42,800 nt of DNA from Saksenaea vasiformis B4078 (taxonomy: Eukaryota > Mucoromycota > Mucoromycetes > Mucorales > Saksenaeaceae): positions 1 to 42,800 of the forward strand of contig JNDT01002002.1 in NCBI GenBank assembly GCA_000697055.1. Reading direction: 5' to 3'. This document shows, piece by piece, positions 21,569-32,170 of this stretch. Position numbers and translations under genes: made by a program. How positions within the stretch are numbered: the first letter of the stretch is position 1; each line of letters starts with the position of its first letter. The notes below the pieces were generated by a model, which saw nothing but the letters and a program-made list of their open reading frames with translations, searched no databases and was not told the origin of the DNA.

Positions 21569-24500
21569 TCAAGATAGCAACAAGCGAATCTGTTCCAATA
21601 TAGTGGGATCAACCTTGCTGAGATAAAGCTCCTGAAATCTCTGGAATCCTCCGTTCTGACTTTCACACGTTGCCAGCGCTTGTTGAACCATTGCAACCAA
21701 GTCAGTATTGTACACAGGATCTCGATGCGAGAGCTATCCATTGTTATCTCAGCAACTGTCACACGCCTAATATGCCCTACCTCTGATTTTCGGGTTTTCT
21801 CTGCGCATTCATCCAACTGGGCAAGATCGCCCTCCATATCCGCTTCGCTGTACAAAACTGCACTGTCTCTATGATTAGACCGCGCTACACTACAAATATG
21901 TCGCTTACCTGCTGCCATCACTTTCTTTTGTCTCCGTAATCACGTCCATCCAGATTGCCATGAGGTTAGATAACCTTGCAAGCACAGAGGGATGATTTGT
22001 GCTAAGCAAATTGGTATAAGCCATACACACCAGTTTTCTGTCCCTTGGATAGCTAATGTTATCAAACTATTTAAACACCTAAGTACCATATCATATGCAA
22101 GGGGAATAACATACCTTGTCCATCCATTTGTCCAGTATCTCCCCGAAGAAGTCAGGCGAGGTAGGGTTGATCTTTTGTCCTGCCATTTGTATATATTTCT
22201 CTAGTAAGGTAGCATCCTCGATGGCAAGACGTGCAAATAGATTCATGTAGTTCATTAAGGCATAGGCGTACATCTGTTGTATATCAGCATAGGTACCTGA
22301 GATTATTGATCATACCTGATCCTGAAGAAATACGTGCAGTACACTATCCAAAAGACCGGACTGCACCAGCGCATTGCCATATACTTGGACAGAAGTGGAA
22401 CGCATAGCCAGCTCTATTGTGTTTGAAATATTTGAAGAGACTTCCGCCTTGCAACCGCTAATATAAGACGCTAGAGGCGTGAACAGAGCCAAAGCGTATT
22501 GCTATCAACATCTGAGTCCCAACATGCCGCAAAGAGAGTATGGGGTACCTGTAATGTCGTATGTGGATCAAGCAAAATATAACTCTCGATAATCCTGAGC
22601 ACCTTCCTCATATATTCCGTGTCAAAGTCTAACAGTGCTACTGCGTATGGAAGTAAAGATGCCAGTTGCGGATTGGGTTCCGGTGCGCTTTGGAGAAGTG
22701 TCCACCAGAGATCCAGAGCATCTTCCAACAAATAAACATGCGCATCCTATTCAAATTGAGTTAATTCGCATCGAACACAAAACATCCAGTAGCGTACATT
22801 GTTCTTATTCACAGAGTGTTCCACCATCGGGATAAGAATACCGTACAGCTGCACTGAGTCTTCTTTTAGAATCTATATAAAACTCAGTATGACGCTGTGA
22901 TCCTATGTCGGGCACTTACTGCTGCTATTTTTGTAAAAGTTACCACCAGAGCAGACTGGAAAAGCGGCTCATTTTGCGCTCGATCCCACAATGGACCCAA
23001 CAAATCGATAATTTTGGCGGCATAAGGAACCATCTGATAGAGGTCATTTTGTGAGTATTTAAGATATGCGAATAGGATACGTACATGATAGCCAGTTCGA
23101 TCCATGATTGTGTTTAGGTCAGATATGAGTTTCATCACAGTATCAGATTCTTCAACAATGTTCAGCAGTGACATGAGCAAATCCATAGCGGTGCCAAGGT
23201 AAGGTAAAAGTATGCTGATATCAAACTCCCAATCGTCTATAGCCATCTTCAAACTATGCGCGGCAGACAGACGAACGGCAACGTCTTCCTCGACAGTCAT
23301 CAATTGTAGTAGCGCTTCATAGACTGCTACACGGCAATCGGCGCTGATACCCTCTGTGACCCATTTTCCAAGCATCCATGCTATTCTGCGGCGAAGGAAT
23401 TTGAGGCTTCGAAAAAGTCAGCTATCAGCACAATATGTGATCTATGTCTTACTTAGCATCCTTATTTGATATTTCGGGTATCAATCGGTTGATCAGGAAT
23501 GTTTCGAAATCGAGGCGTCCGTAGAGAGATTGTACACCCAAACCAATGGCACAGTACACTGCATCCTTGAACAGCAAACCTTGATAATCGGCGACATCTA
23601 TGCGTACTGCATTAGTGCTTTGCATACGATATTTAAGATCCTTACTGATAACTTTCTCTACCAGATCGAGCAGAATAGGGCATAGCTGGTTTCGATACTG
23701 AGAAAGTAATCCCATAAACGTCACTTCCGCACATGGCTTCGCTAGTGTCAGTGAAGGTATTCAGCATATGCGCTAATACTTGCCCTCAACTCGAACTCCC
23801 AGTTCTCCGTATCAACAGCATTAGTCCAGCCTTCAGGATCTTCCTCCCATCTTTCAAAGTCTTCCACTGTCAAAAGCATATACTTGGTGATAAGCGTTTC
23901 GGCACATGAGTTTATGAAATCTGGTGTCAATAGCCGTTCTTGAAGTATCTGACGCGCTTGACTAACTAGAGAGTTCTCTTCTTTTGTAGTCGATAAGACA
24001 TCAGCAACTGCAAAAGCAAAGTATATTAGATTCTGTGCAACATCTCTTTCAGTTTCCAAAGAACTAACCGAGATTATCCGAGCCTGAGCCTGCATTTCGG
24101 ATTGTATCTTTCACCAACAGCATTCCTTGCAACAGGAACTGGTTTGAAGTGGTTTGTGAGCTGGATTGACCTAAAAAGAAAGAAAGACGTGGCACTGTTA
24201 GCATCGCTGACCAGCCTACGATCGTACGATCGTACGATAGTTGTACCTGGTGCCATCATCTCAGCCGCATTTCTCACTTTCTGCCAGTAATACTTTACAA
24301 TATCAGTCCAGACGGGACAAAGAGCAACGGAAACTGGGTGTGCTTTTTGCAAGCCCAGGTACAACGTTCCGTGTTCTTCAATTGTGGTCTCTAGATTTTC
24401 CCAATATTCTGGTTTTGACATGCTAGGGTTCTGGTGTTGGATGATAGTTTGCTCTACTTTCCTTAGTGTGTGCTGTACATATCGATAGTATATACGTACG

Positions 24501-25538
24501 GATTTCAACGTATTTCTGCAAATGCTTCCAGCTTAAATCGATAAAATTCTGTTCCACTTATTAGAACTTTATATCCGATAACTAACAATAAATCCTCGTA
24601 CCCTCGTCTCGTCGTATTTGTGCACATCCTTGATGCCACTGACCATCAACACTCGTAAACATCGAAGACTCATCGACACAATATCCAATTCATTCTGTAA
24701 GATCGACATATCCGACGCGTTCACTAGCTGCGTGATAACGCGATCTGAGTACGAGACATACACGCAGGAAACTGTCTGGAAGGTTCTGGGCGCGATCTCA
24801 GCAAATTGTCTTCGGCCAGCCGAAAGTAGTCGGGTACTCAGCTCGTACAGCACTTCTTGAAGTGTTCGAACTGAACGGTCGTGAATAAGTCTAGCTCTGT
24901 CGTCGCCTCCCGAATTTGCAGTGTCGATTGTTTGAAGGAGTGTCGGAAGAAGCTCAGGCCTTGTCAAGTATGATGAGCTCTTCATTACTTATAACATCTG
25001 GACTTACCATTCAAGTGGGAAATCCATTCGAGCAATTCGAGCAACGATTACAGCATTTTGTGATGTCAACTACCATACGTTATGTCAGAACGCAAATAAT
25101 GATAGCGATGTGTTTGCCACCTTCACACTTGGATCATCTATAAATTCGAGCAATCGTCGTCGAATCTCGATTTTTTCGTCATGTGCAATAGGACTGAGAC
25201 GTGTAAGATGTTACGATCGTATAACAGAGAAAAGGAAAACATACTGCTTTGCTGTTCGTCTCCAGAAGCGCTCGACACCATTTTTGAGATAGATACCGCT
25301 CAGAAAACGGACATCATGATCGGCCGAACGATCGTAGAAAATATCCTTCACGAAAACTGTTCTTTAGGAGATCGCTTTTCTTCCTTTTTTCTATATCGAT
25401 TCTAACCTGCAAGGTTGCGAAAAAGCGAGGTTCCCCTTCCCACTTCTTTAGCAGCTCTTCAGCCTGCTTCATGCGCACATAGTCTTGAGACGCAGCCTCA
25501 TGAAGTACACTTAACAGCTGCGTTCGAGCATCCCCCAT
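21569..25538 (-). CDS. Importin-11 (karyopherin beta, Kap120-like)
   Basis: Multi-exon minus-strand gene. Identified exons begin 25538-25407, 25345-25245, 25193-25121, 25069-25008 and 24959 onward. The start MGDARTQLLSVLHEAAS and AEELLKKWEGEPRFF form the importin N-terminal repeat, followed by DIFYDRSADHDVRFLSG and NGVERFWRR. ITKYMLLTVEDFERWEEDPEGW, LRPCAEVTFMGLLSQY, RRRIAWMLGKWVTEG and AIDDWEFDISILLPYL match importin-11 block by block, and the C-terminus DPVYNTDLV to KVDPTILEQIRLLLS fits too. It imports cargo such as ribosomal protein L12 and charged E2 enzymes with RanGTP. One intron (23737-23783) is GC-AG. A further intron (24171-24246) holds a CGATCGTA tandem. The last exons were checked for phase; some middle boundaries are approximate. 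Confidence 0.93.
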
Positions 25539-26546
25539 GATCAACGCGTTAGATTGTCTCGACTTTGCAACGGGAGTTGAATCGTAGAGCAAACACAGCG
25601 GTGTCGCAAAATCGCGGAACGTCAGTATGATACAAAGTCCGACACTTTCATTTCATATGGACCTGGTGGGTCTTGTATGTAATAGCAAACACGCATAACA
25701 AAGAACATTACCTGGATTACCCTCGCGAGATCACAAAAAGCCCGTGTAAGAGAGAATTGTTAGCGCTTGTAAACGAATCCTGATCAAATAATAGTTATAG
25801 CCCATGAAAGTTTTACGGCGCTTCTCTTTGGAAAATGCCTACAAAGGGTGGTGGTGGGCTATCTTTCTTCAATGGAAGCACCAATAATAGGTGATGAAAA
25901 AATTAAATAGACGAGATAGATGAAGAGCAATAGGACTGTAAGTAGCCAAAGCTGCATATGCCTCATTATTGGGAGAACATAGCTATTTACTTTGGAATAG
26001 CGCTACATACCCATGGTTCTCAATAAAGATAAAGGATAGTAATAACCAAGAGCCTGCAGTAGGATACTTTATCGTGTGAGGCTGTATTATGAGACATTTT
26101 TGCTATTCATATAGCAATCCCCAGCAATTAATGTCAACTGCGCTGCGCTGCTATCTAAGGCATGAAAAGCAACACCCAATTTGATATTTGTTCAAATTTC
26201 GGAGGTATATTGGCCTCAAGTAAAGCGTCCCAGACGAGAAAACAGAGTGTCCCGGAGGAGAAAGTAGAGCATCTCCAGAGGAGGGGCTAGAGTGGCCCCA
26301 GTGATCCCCTAACCCAGAAGCTACTACTGAAGATTAAAGAAATTATATTTCTCAACGATACTTTTTCTTCCGAGTCAACTAGAATAATACATAGTTTCCT
26401 AGTGGCTGCAACAGCAACTTTCTTATTGAATGCGTGGAATAAACCTCGTCTTCACTTGCTGTCGGTGCTGCACGTCATCCAATAAGCAGTCCCAACTAAG
26501 TTTGTAAAGCCAGCAGAAATCTCATTTTTCGACATTGTAAAGCACC
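25539..26546. other. Divergent promoter region of importin-11 and RRP45
   Basis: About 1 kb between two divergent genes, with no protein-like open frame. It contains an imperfect short tandem repeat at 26224-26311. Core promoters for both genes must lie here, but no clear TATA box stands out next to either start. Confidence 0.4.
26224..26311. repeat. Imperfect 22-23-bp tandem repeat
   Basis: Three and a half units follow one another, each starting AG(C/T)G or AGCA, with a CCC or CTCC core, then a GA-rich half and ending in CAG or TAG. The units read as AGCGTCCCAGACGAGAAAAC, AGTGTCCCGGAGGAGAAAGT and AGCATCTCCAGAGGAGGGGC at their starts. It lies about 240-320 bp upstream of the RRP45 start codon. 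Confidence 0.6.
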
Positions 26547-27687
26547 ATGGTCAGAGAAACGGAGCCAAGCAACAATGAGAAACAATTCCTATTACAATCT
26601 CTAAAGGAGGGACGACGTGTCGACGGCCGTGGCGTTTATGATATCCGATCTGTTCAGCTAACATTCGGTGCCGATTACGGTCATGTCGAGGTGCAATTGG
26701 GACGTACGAGGTGGGTAGATCATCGAGATCAACATAAAGATATTAAAAAGTTGTAATATAGAATCGCAGCGAGAGTTACTGCTGATGTAGTGAGACCACG
26801 ACAGGATAAACCAACAGAGGGAATGTTGGTGTTCAACACAGAGATATCACCAATGGCCTGTGCAACATTCGAAACGGGAAGGTGTGGATGTGGATGGACT
26901 TGATTGTATCGTTGAGTTAACATGTATATAGTCGATCCGAAGACGAGGTCTTGATTAGTCGTATTATTGAAAAGGCGATGCGTCGAAGTAGAGCAATCGA
27001 TACCGAAGGTCTTTGCATCGTAGCAGGAGAAAAAGTAAATGGATGAAGCGAATAACGTCAAAAATGACCGTCAAGTGATAGGTTTGGAGTATTCGCGTTG
27101 ATCTGCATTTCCTTGATCATGATGGAAATCTGGTGGATTGTGCGTGTATCGCAGCGATAACTGCTCTGTTACATTTTAGGCGTCCAGATGTCACAGTGGT
27201 CGGCGAAGATGTGACAATAGTACGTTGACTAGACTCGATATCGGATTCACTTACCCCATTTGCGCAGCATCCAGTAGATGAGCGTAATCCAGTGCCCCTA
27301 AGCGTGCACCATATTCCTATATGTACCACCTTTGGTTTCTTTGATAACGGGTAAATACAACAATGGCTGCTAGTCCTAGTGCTAACTGTGATTTAGCGAA
27401 CTGCTGGTGGTGGACCCGAACTATTTAGAAGAGCAAACAAAGGAGGGTAGTATGACGATCACGATGAATATACACAAGGAAATCTGCGCGTTATCGAAAG
27501 CGGGTGGTATACCGTTGGAAATGGACCAGGTGTTACGTTGTTCGCAGATTGCACTAGTAAAAGCCAATGATACAACAGAATTGATCCAAAAAGCTCTAGC
27601 AGAAGACAAGGCAACAAGGTACGAATTTAGCCCACCAAAGGCAGTGCAAATACTCATTCTTTCTGTAGACAAAATTCACGAAAATGA
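26547..27687 (+). CDS. RRP45: Exosome complex component RRP45 (EXOSC9, RNase PH-like)
   Basis: Seven exons (26547-26710, 26762-26881, 26932-27034, 27082-27219, 27268-27350, 27397-27618, 27669-27687) give 282 codons. Rrp45 is one of six RNase PH-fold subunits that form the ring of the nuclear and cytoplasmic RNA exosome in RNA processing and decay. The expected motifs are present: KEGRRVDGRGVYDIR near the N-terminus, EGMLVFNTEISPMA, SRIIEKAMRRSRAIDTEGLC, the DHDGNLVDCACIAAITAL block, and DPNYLEEQ near the C-terminus. As in other eukaryotes, the ring subunit is expected to be structural, not catalytic. The C-terminus is short because the last intron brings a stop five codons later; this matches compact fungal orthologues, but a different last exon is possible. 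Confidence 0.95.
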
Positions 27688-28289
27688 TGACAGAAACAGA
27701 AGAATCCAAGTTCAGTTCTTAGTTGTGACGATAACGAATAAGTTCACTGTCCAATCATCCAATTTCGTTCCATGTAACGTTCGTTCATTTATTGCATCTC
27801 AAATTAGACAGGGCAGAACCCATCGATGTTGACGTAGGAAACAAAAAGAAAGGAAAACTTGTAAATGCAAAGAATCTCTATTGTTCTGTGGTTCTATAGA
27901 AATGAACGATTCCAAACCTCCAACATGAGTGTGAATCTAGCACTGATTGCAAGGTTCAGGTTATTCGTGTCATCGTAGTTGCAACCTCGTATTTCTCTTG
28001 TTTGCGCAATCTTATAGAATAGTTGCCGATCATGTTGTTATGAAAGCGTAGCCATTCTGAAGAGAGTTATCGCCTGAGCGGAGATGAAGCAAAGATGCCG
28101 CGAACCGGAAACCTCGAGTATCCCCAAAATTTAGAGTTGTTCCTTTCTGGGAATATCAAACTTTCCCACGCATACACAGCATTCCATACACAAAATTGAC
28201 CTGAACTGTTTTTCTTCTTCTTCTTTTGCTCGACTGCAGTTGGAGAAGTCCTTCCCCGTGACAGTAACTAGACACGTATACCAATCGCT
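27688..28289. other. Intergenic region between RRP45 and the BCKDH E2 gene
   Basis: No gene is visible. A TTC repeat lies at about 28210-28226, some 65 bp before the E2 start codon, and probably belongs to its leader or promoter as a pyrimidine-rich element. Confidence 0.4.
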
Positions 28290-29968
28290 ATGTATCCGAA
28301 ACTCCTCTCACATATGCGTGTTCCAAGAGCTGCTTCATTATTGACATCCAGTGCTTTGCGGGCCAGCCATTCTATTTTTCTCACGGTAAATCACTTGGTT
28401 ATTCAATGTGAATTAACGTACCTTATAGCCACAAAGACAACTGTGCAGCCTTACATTGAGAAATCCTCCGAAACCAGTGACTCGAAAAGGATGTTCAAGC
28501 TTGCTTTGGTCATGTTCCTCGAGATCCTTGCATCAATCAGTCACTCAGAAAGCCATCAAACCGTTCCTCTTGGCCGACATAGGTGAAGGAATTACAGAGG
28601 TTGAGATCATACAGTGGTAAGTAAAACCTGGTCCTGGATATAAAAAAGAAAGAGCTTATCGTAACACCTCGAAGGTTCGTAGAACCCGGATCAACCGTTG
28701 CAGAGTTTGACAAGATATGTGAGGTCCAATCCGATAAGGCCTCAGTGGAAATTACGTCGCGTTTCTCGGGAAAAGTGAAAAAACTTCACTATCACGTAAA
28801 TGATGTTGCCAGGGTTGGTCAACCACTGGTGGATATCGAAACGGAAGAAGATTATGATGATGCAACGCTAATATCTACCGGGGAGCCTCTCAGCGACACC
28901 GCTGTAAAAGAGCCGGAAGAGAAGAAAAATGATAAGGGAGGAAAGGGAGCTATTTTGAAGGATCCAGCTTTGCGTAGCTTCATGAGTCCTGCTGTGCGAC
29001 GAATCCTTGCAGAAAATAACCTCGATGTCACCGCAGTCGAAGGTACAGGAAAAGGGGGCAGAGTGATGAAGGAGGATGTCCTGGCGTACCTCTCCGGTAG
29101 ACAGCAGCCATCGAGTAAGTACAAACCTTTCCTATGACAGCTCTTTTTAACATTCATACTTCCTTGAAAAGAACAAGCCGAAGAAAAGAAAGAGCGCATC
29201 GTATCCGATAAAGCGCCGGAGGTTACACTTGCACCGAATGAGCGTATCGAGGATCTGACTGCCATCCAGAAAGCGATGTTTAAATCAATGACGGGTTCTC
29301 TATCTATTCCTCAACTGGGCTATAAGGATGAAATAGAGCTGGATGCTGCAACTGACTACCGGGCGGCGCTCAACAAGCACATCGCAAGTCATTCAAGTCT
29401 GTACCCATTCGACAAAATCTCCTACCTACCCATTTTTGTAAAGTGTCTCTCTATTGCCTTGAGCCGCTATCCAATTATGAACGCTTCCATTTCTGGAGAC
29501 GAGACTGACTTCAATTCTATCCGCATTAATTACCGTGGTTCACACAATGTGGGCATTGCTATGGCTACTCCACAGGGGTTGATTGTACCAAACGTCAAGG
29601 ACGTGCAATCCAAGACGATTTTCGAAGTTGCTGCTGAAATCCACCGATTGACCGAGATGGGCAAGAGTAACAGCCTTTCTCCCGCTGACCTCAAGGGTGG
29701 AACCATTACTCTTTCCAATATCGGCACCATAGGTGGTACTTACGCTAATCCTGTCATTGTACGCTCTGAATTGGCAATCGTGGCTCTGGGAAAACTGCAA
29801 AAGCTGCCTCGTTTCGATCAACAGGGTAAACTGGTGTCAAAACAGGTGCTCCCTATCAGCTGGTCTGCAGATCATCGGGTCATTGATGGTGCAACCATCG
29901 CTCGATTTGGTAATCATTGGAAACTCCTTATAGAGAACCCTGCGCTCCTAGCTAGCGAACTTCGTTGA
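28290..29968 (+). CDS. Mitochondrial branched-chain 2-oxoacid dehydrogenase E2 (dihydrolipoyl transacylase)
   Basis: Four exons (28290-28385, 28429-28616, 28675-29114, 29172-29968) give 506 codons. The Arg/Ser-rich N-terminus (about 75 residues, few acids) is a mitochondrial presequence. A lipoyl domain follows, starting KPFLLADIGEGI, with the lipoylated Lys116 in SDKAS. Next comes a peripheral subunit-binding domain (SPAVRRILAENNLDVTAVEG). The catalytic domain ends with SWSADHRVIDGA, holding His476 and Asp480 of the HxxxDG motif. The sequence fits DBT-type E2 better than pyruvate or oxoglutarate E2 because of LADIGEGI, YPIMNAS and the SWSADHRVIDG context. The enzyme transfers acyl groups from valine, leucine and isoleucine keto acids to CoA. 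The intron at 29115 was chosen because it rejoins the linker in phase. Confidence 0.95.
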
Positions 29969-30030
29969 TACTACAGTAGATTTTCCACATAAACATAATT
30001 GATAAAGCACAATATTTATACAATGGTTTT

Positions 30031-30408
30031 TTAAGGTGGTGGGGCATGCTCCTGACTGAAATGCTTCCATAATTGATATAGATAAACTTGACGTACAAGG
30101 CAACTGGCGGAAATTAGCAGCAATCCATGACATGAAAAGGAAAGCGGCAGGGCATAAGTCGATATGCTGTTCAAGACAGGATCGTACGAACTTGGCTGTG
30201 CAGAATATGGGAAGAAAGATTCAATTACGACCACAACAAAAAGTTTGGAAAGCTGCATGAAAGTGCCGAAGATACTGAAGAGTATGCGGTCGCATATGAT
30301 CCGCACCTGTCCATCTTGGGAGGATAGATTATGCACGTTGGATCCATAGTGCAGATTTTCAAATCCTCCGTAATATCCAATTCGAGCCTGAAAACGTGTG
30401 TTGAATCT
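30031..30408 (-). CDS. Possible last exon of a membrane protein gene
   Basis: An open block of 125 codons starts after an acceptor-like site with a CACTAAT branch-like sequence, and reads RFNTRFQARIGYYGGFENLH and onward. It contains two hydrophobic stretches (LSKLFVVVVIESFF and ALPLSFSCHGLLLISASCLV) and stops at 30031, 62 bp from the convergent BCKDH E2 gene. An in-frame block upstream (about 30570-30436, containing MIDILDEEALHLILQRINAI) is separated from it by a TAA stop. No GT donor is available; only a GC donor (GCAAAG) could join them. Either an unusual intron or a broken gene is possible. No family was recognised. Confidence 0.35.
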   Translation of the reverse strand, partial: RFNTRFQARIGYYGGFENLHYGSNVHNLSSQDGQVRIICDRILFSIFGTFMQLSKLFVVVVIESFFPYSAQPSSYDPVLNSISTYALPLSFSCHGLLLISASCLVRQVYLYQLWKHFSQEHAPPP

Positions 30409-30618
30409 CTTATCGAGGGGAGATTAGTGCTTAAAGGTTTTATCAATCGCATTGATCCTTTGCAAAATAAGATGTAATGCCTCTTCATCAAGAATGTCTA
30501 TCATTGTGTCAGTGTGAAACAGTTGATCTTTAAGTGGAATGCAATTTTTCTTTTTCTGCAGGCGGGGATATGTCGTAATTACCAGTCTCCTCATCGTCAT
30601 ATCAGTGAATAGGTCGTA

Positions 30619-30960
30619 TCAAGTCCTTGGATGAACAGTATTCTCTTCTTCTCGGCCGCCACTCTCGAAATCGGATGTTGTCATTGTGGTCCACTCGATA
30701 GCCTGAAGGTGACAATCTGTGCTTGTCACAAGTTCATTCAATACTAAGGTTGCTTGGTCTCCATGAATAGTTTCACCTATGAGACCCGTCTTGCGCCAGC
30801 AATTTTGGATGGTGCTAGGATTGCGTCTTGGTATGCCCAACCAGAGCTTAATCCACCTCATAGCTCAATTCATACTCAGAAGACTTTGTAACACATCCTC
30901 TATAATATCAAAGCCGGAATTTTCAAGCATTTTGCAAGGAACCGAGGGCTTGAAATTAGA
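30619..30960 (-). pseudogene. Relic of a pogo/Tigger-like DDE transposase
   Basis: On the minus strand AMRWIKLWLG, a short linker and PSTIQNCWRKTGLI match the end of the DDE_1 (jerky/pogo/Fot1) transposase domain, where the order AMRWI then TIxNCWRHTG is conserved. An in-frame TGA stands directly before AMRWI, and the matching upstream frame (ENSGFDIIEDVLQSLLS) is only a remnant, so the copy is dead. A tail of about 45 residues after the motif is polar and ends at 30619. No terminal inverted repeats were found. Confidence 0.6.
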
Positions 30961-30999
30961 AAGGGTGCATGTGGCGCAAGGAAACTGGTAACGCGGATC

Positions 31000-31295
31000 G
31001 TACAGGAACCAAGATCAGCATGATGGCGGCGGATATGCCAGCTGGCTACGTTTGGCGCATTCTCAGCACGCCAAACGTGCAGTTCCCCGTCAATCCGGAT
31101 CAGCTGGCCAGAAAGATTGTATCCGTAATCGAAATAGCCTGGAAAGGAAGAATGGCCATGCAAGATACCCTTGATTTGCTTCTACGCGATGGGGAACAGC
31201 CAACCATCGAACTAACCCCGTCGCGGACGACTGTCGACATTCCTCCGTGCTTCAATCGTTCCACAAGCTCTGCAAGGAAAAGACGTCTAGAATAA
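31000..31295 (+). CDS. Open reading block of unknown function
   Basis: A plus-strand frame open to the stop at 31293-31295 encodes about 98 residues (KISMMAADMPAGYVWRI near the start, then LARKIVSVIEIAWKGRMAM and a basic end SSARKRRLE). Codon use looks protein-like in the middle, but no start codon in good context, upstream exon or family was identified. It might be the 3' end of a decayed or fast-evolving gene; an antisense frame of 87 codons also exists. Confidence 0.25.
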
Positions 31296-32170
31296 ATCCG
31301 CCGTTATGTTTCTCTCTTTCTTCCTTCATTTTTATTTTCTATTTATTCTATGTTTGAAGGTCGGGAGGTGCGAATCAAGATGAAAATAATTCATTATGCT
31401 TTGACACTAAATTATAACAGAAACCTAAGCCTTGTAAAGCTAATCATCGCTACGACAACAATCACTTTTTCACCGTCAGACGTAACATTGTGTCGTTCAC
31501 GGCAGCGCTTTCCGTAGAACTGAAAGCAACGTAATTCCATAAAAAACTGAGTAAATCGCATTTGTTTCCTATATAGGCGTCAACTGGTGTAAAATTCATC
31601 ATGTCGACTCTACCTCTTTACGCACTCTCTGCTTTCTTGCGAAAAACCTTTCACTAATCGAACGTCAACAATATGCTCCTCCTCACTGTACTCTTTGTCA
31701 TTATAACTTTATAGTGACTAAACAAAAAAGAAGTTAATGTATCTCGGTCCTTACATCAGTCGCCCATCTGTTTAAATGGCGAGTGACAAGAGGGCAATAT
31801 CATTACTATATCGCATGCCTCAGGTATACATCCATGACGAGTGACAAAAGGGGAGATACTCAGTAGAAGTAACTCATGCCTCAGGTATGCATTCATGGTG
31901 AATGACAAGAGGGGGGATAGCGGATATCGCATGCCTCAAGTATGCATTTATGGCGAGTGACAAGAGGGGTAGATACTACCATCACCTCATCAGTCATGAT
32001 TAACTGCAAGACTTTGAAAGATGTTCTGCTTCGAAATGGAAAATTCGAAGCGCTTACATGCGGACAGGATAACGGTCACATTACTCAACAGCTCATTTTT
32101 TTAAGCGGCGCAACAGTGCGCAATAACAGACAAACGTGGTACGACACGAAGCGCCCTATTTTCTTGCGTC
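31296..32170. other. Intergenic DNA upstream of Sec22
   Basis: No gene is supported. The interval contains a tandem repeat (31776-31971). An open plus frame from 31942 to 32238 mostly overlaps the repeat and the Sec22 first exon in another frame and is rejected. Confidence 0.4.
31776..31971. repeat. Tandem repeat with a conserved ~40-bp core
   Basis: Three copies of a core that runs GCATGCCTCAGGTATGCAT and then ATGGCGAGTGACAAGAGGGG occur at about 31813-31853, 31874-31915 and 31930-31969. They are separated by unrelated spacers of 15-20 bp. A half copy (the second half only) starts at 31776. Each core includes the palindromes GCATGC and ATGCAT. The array ends 200 bp upstream of the Sec22 start codon. 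Confidence 0.75.
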
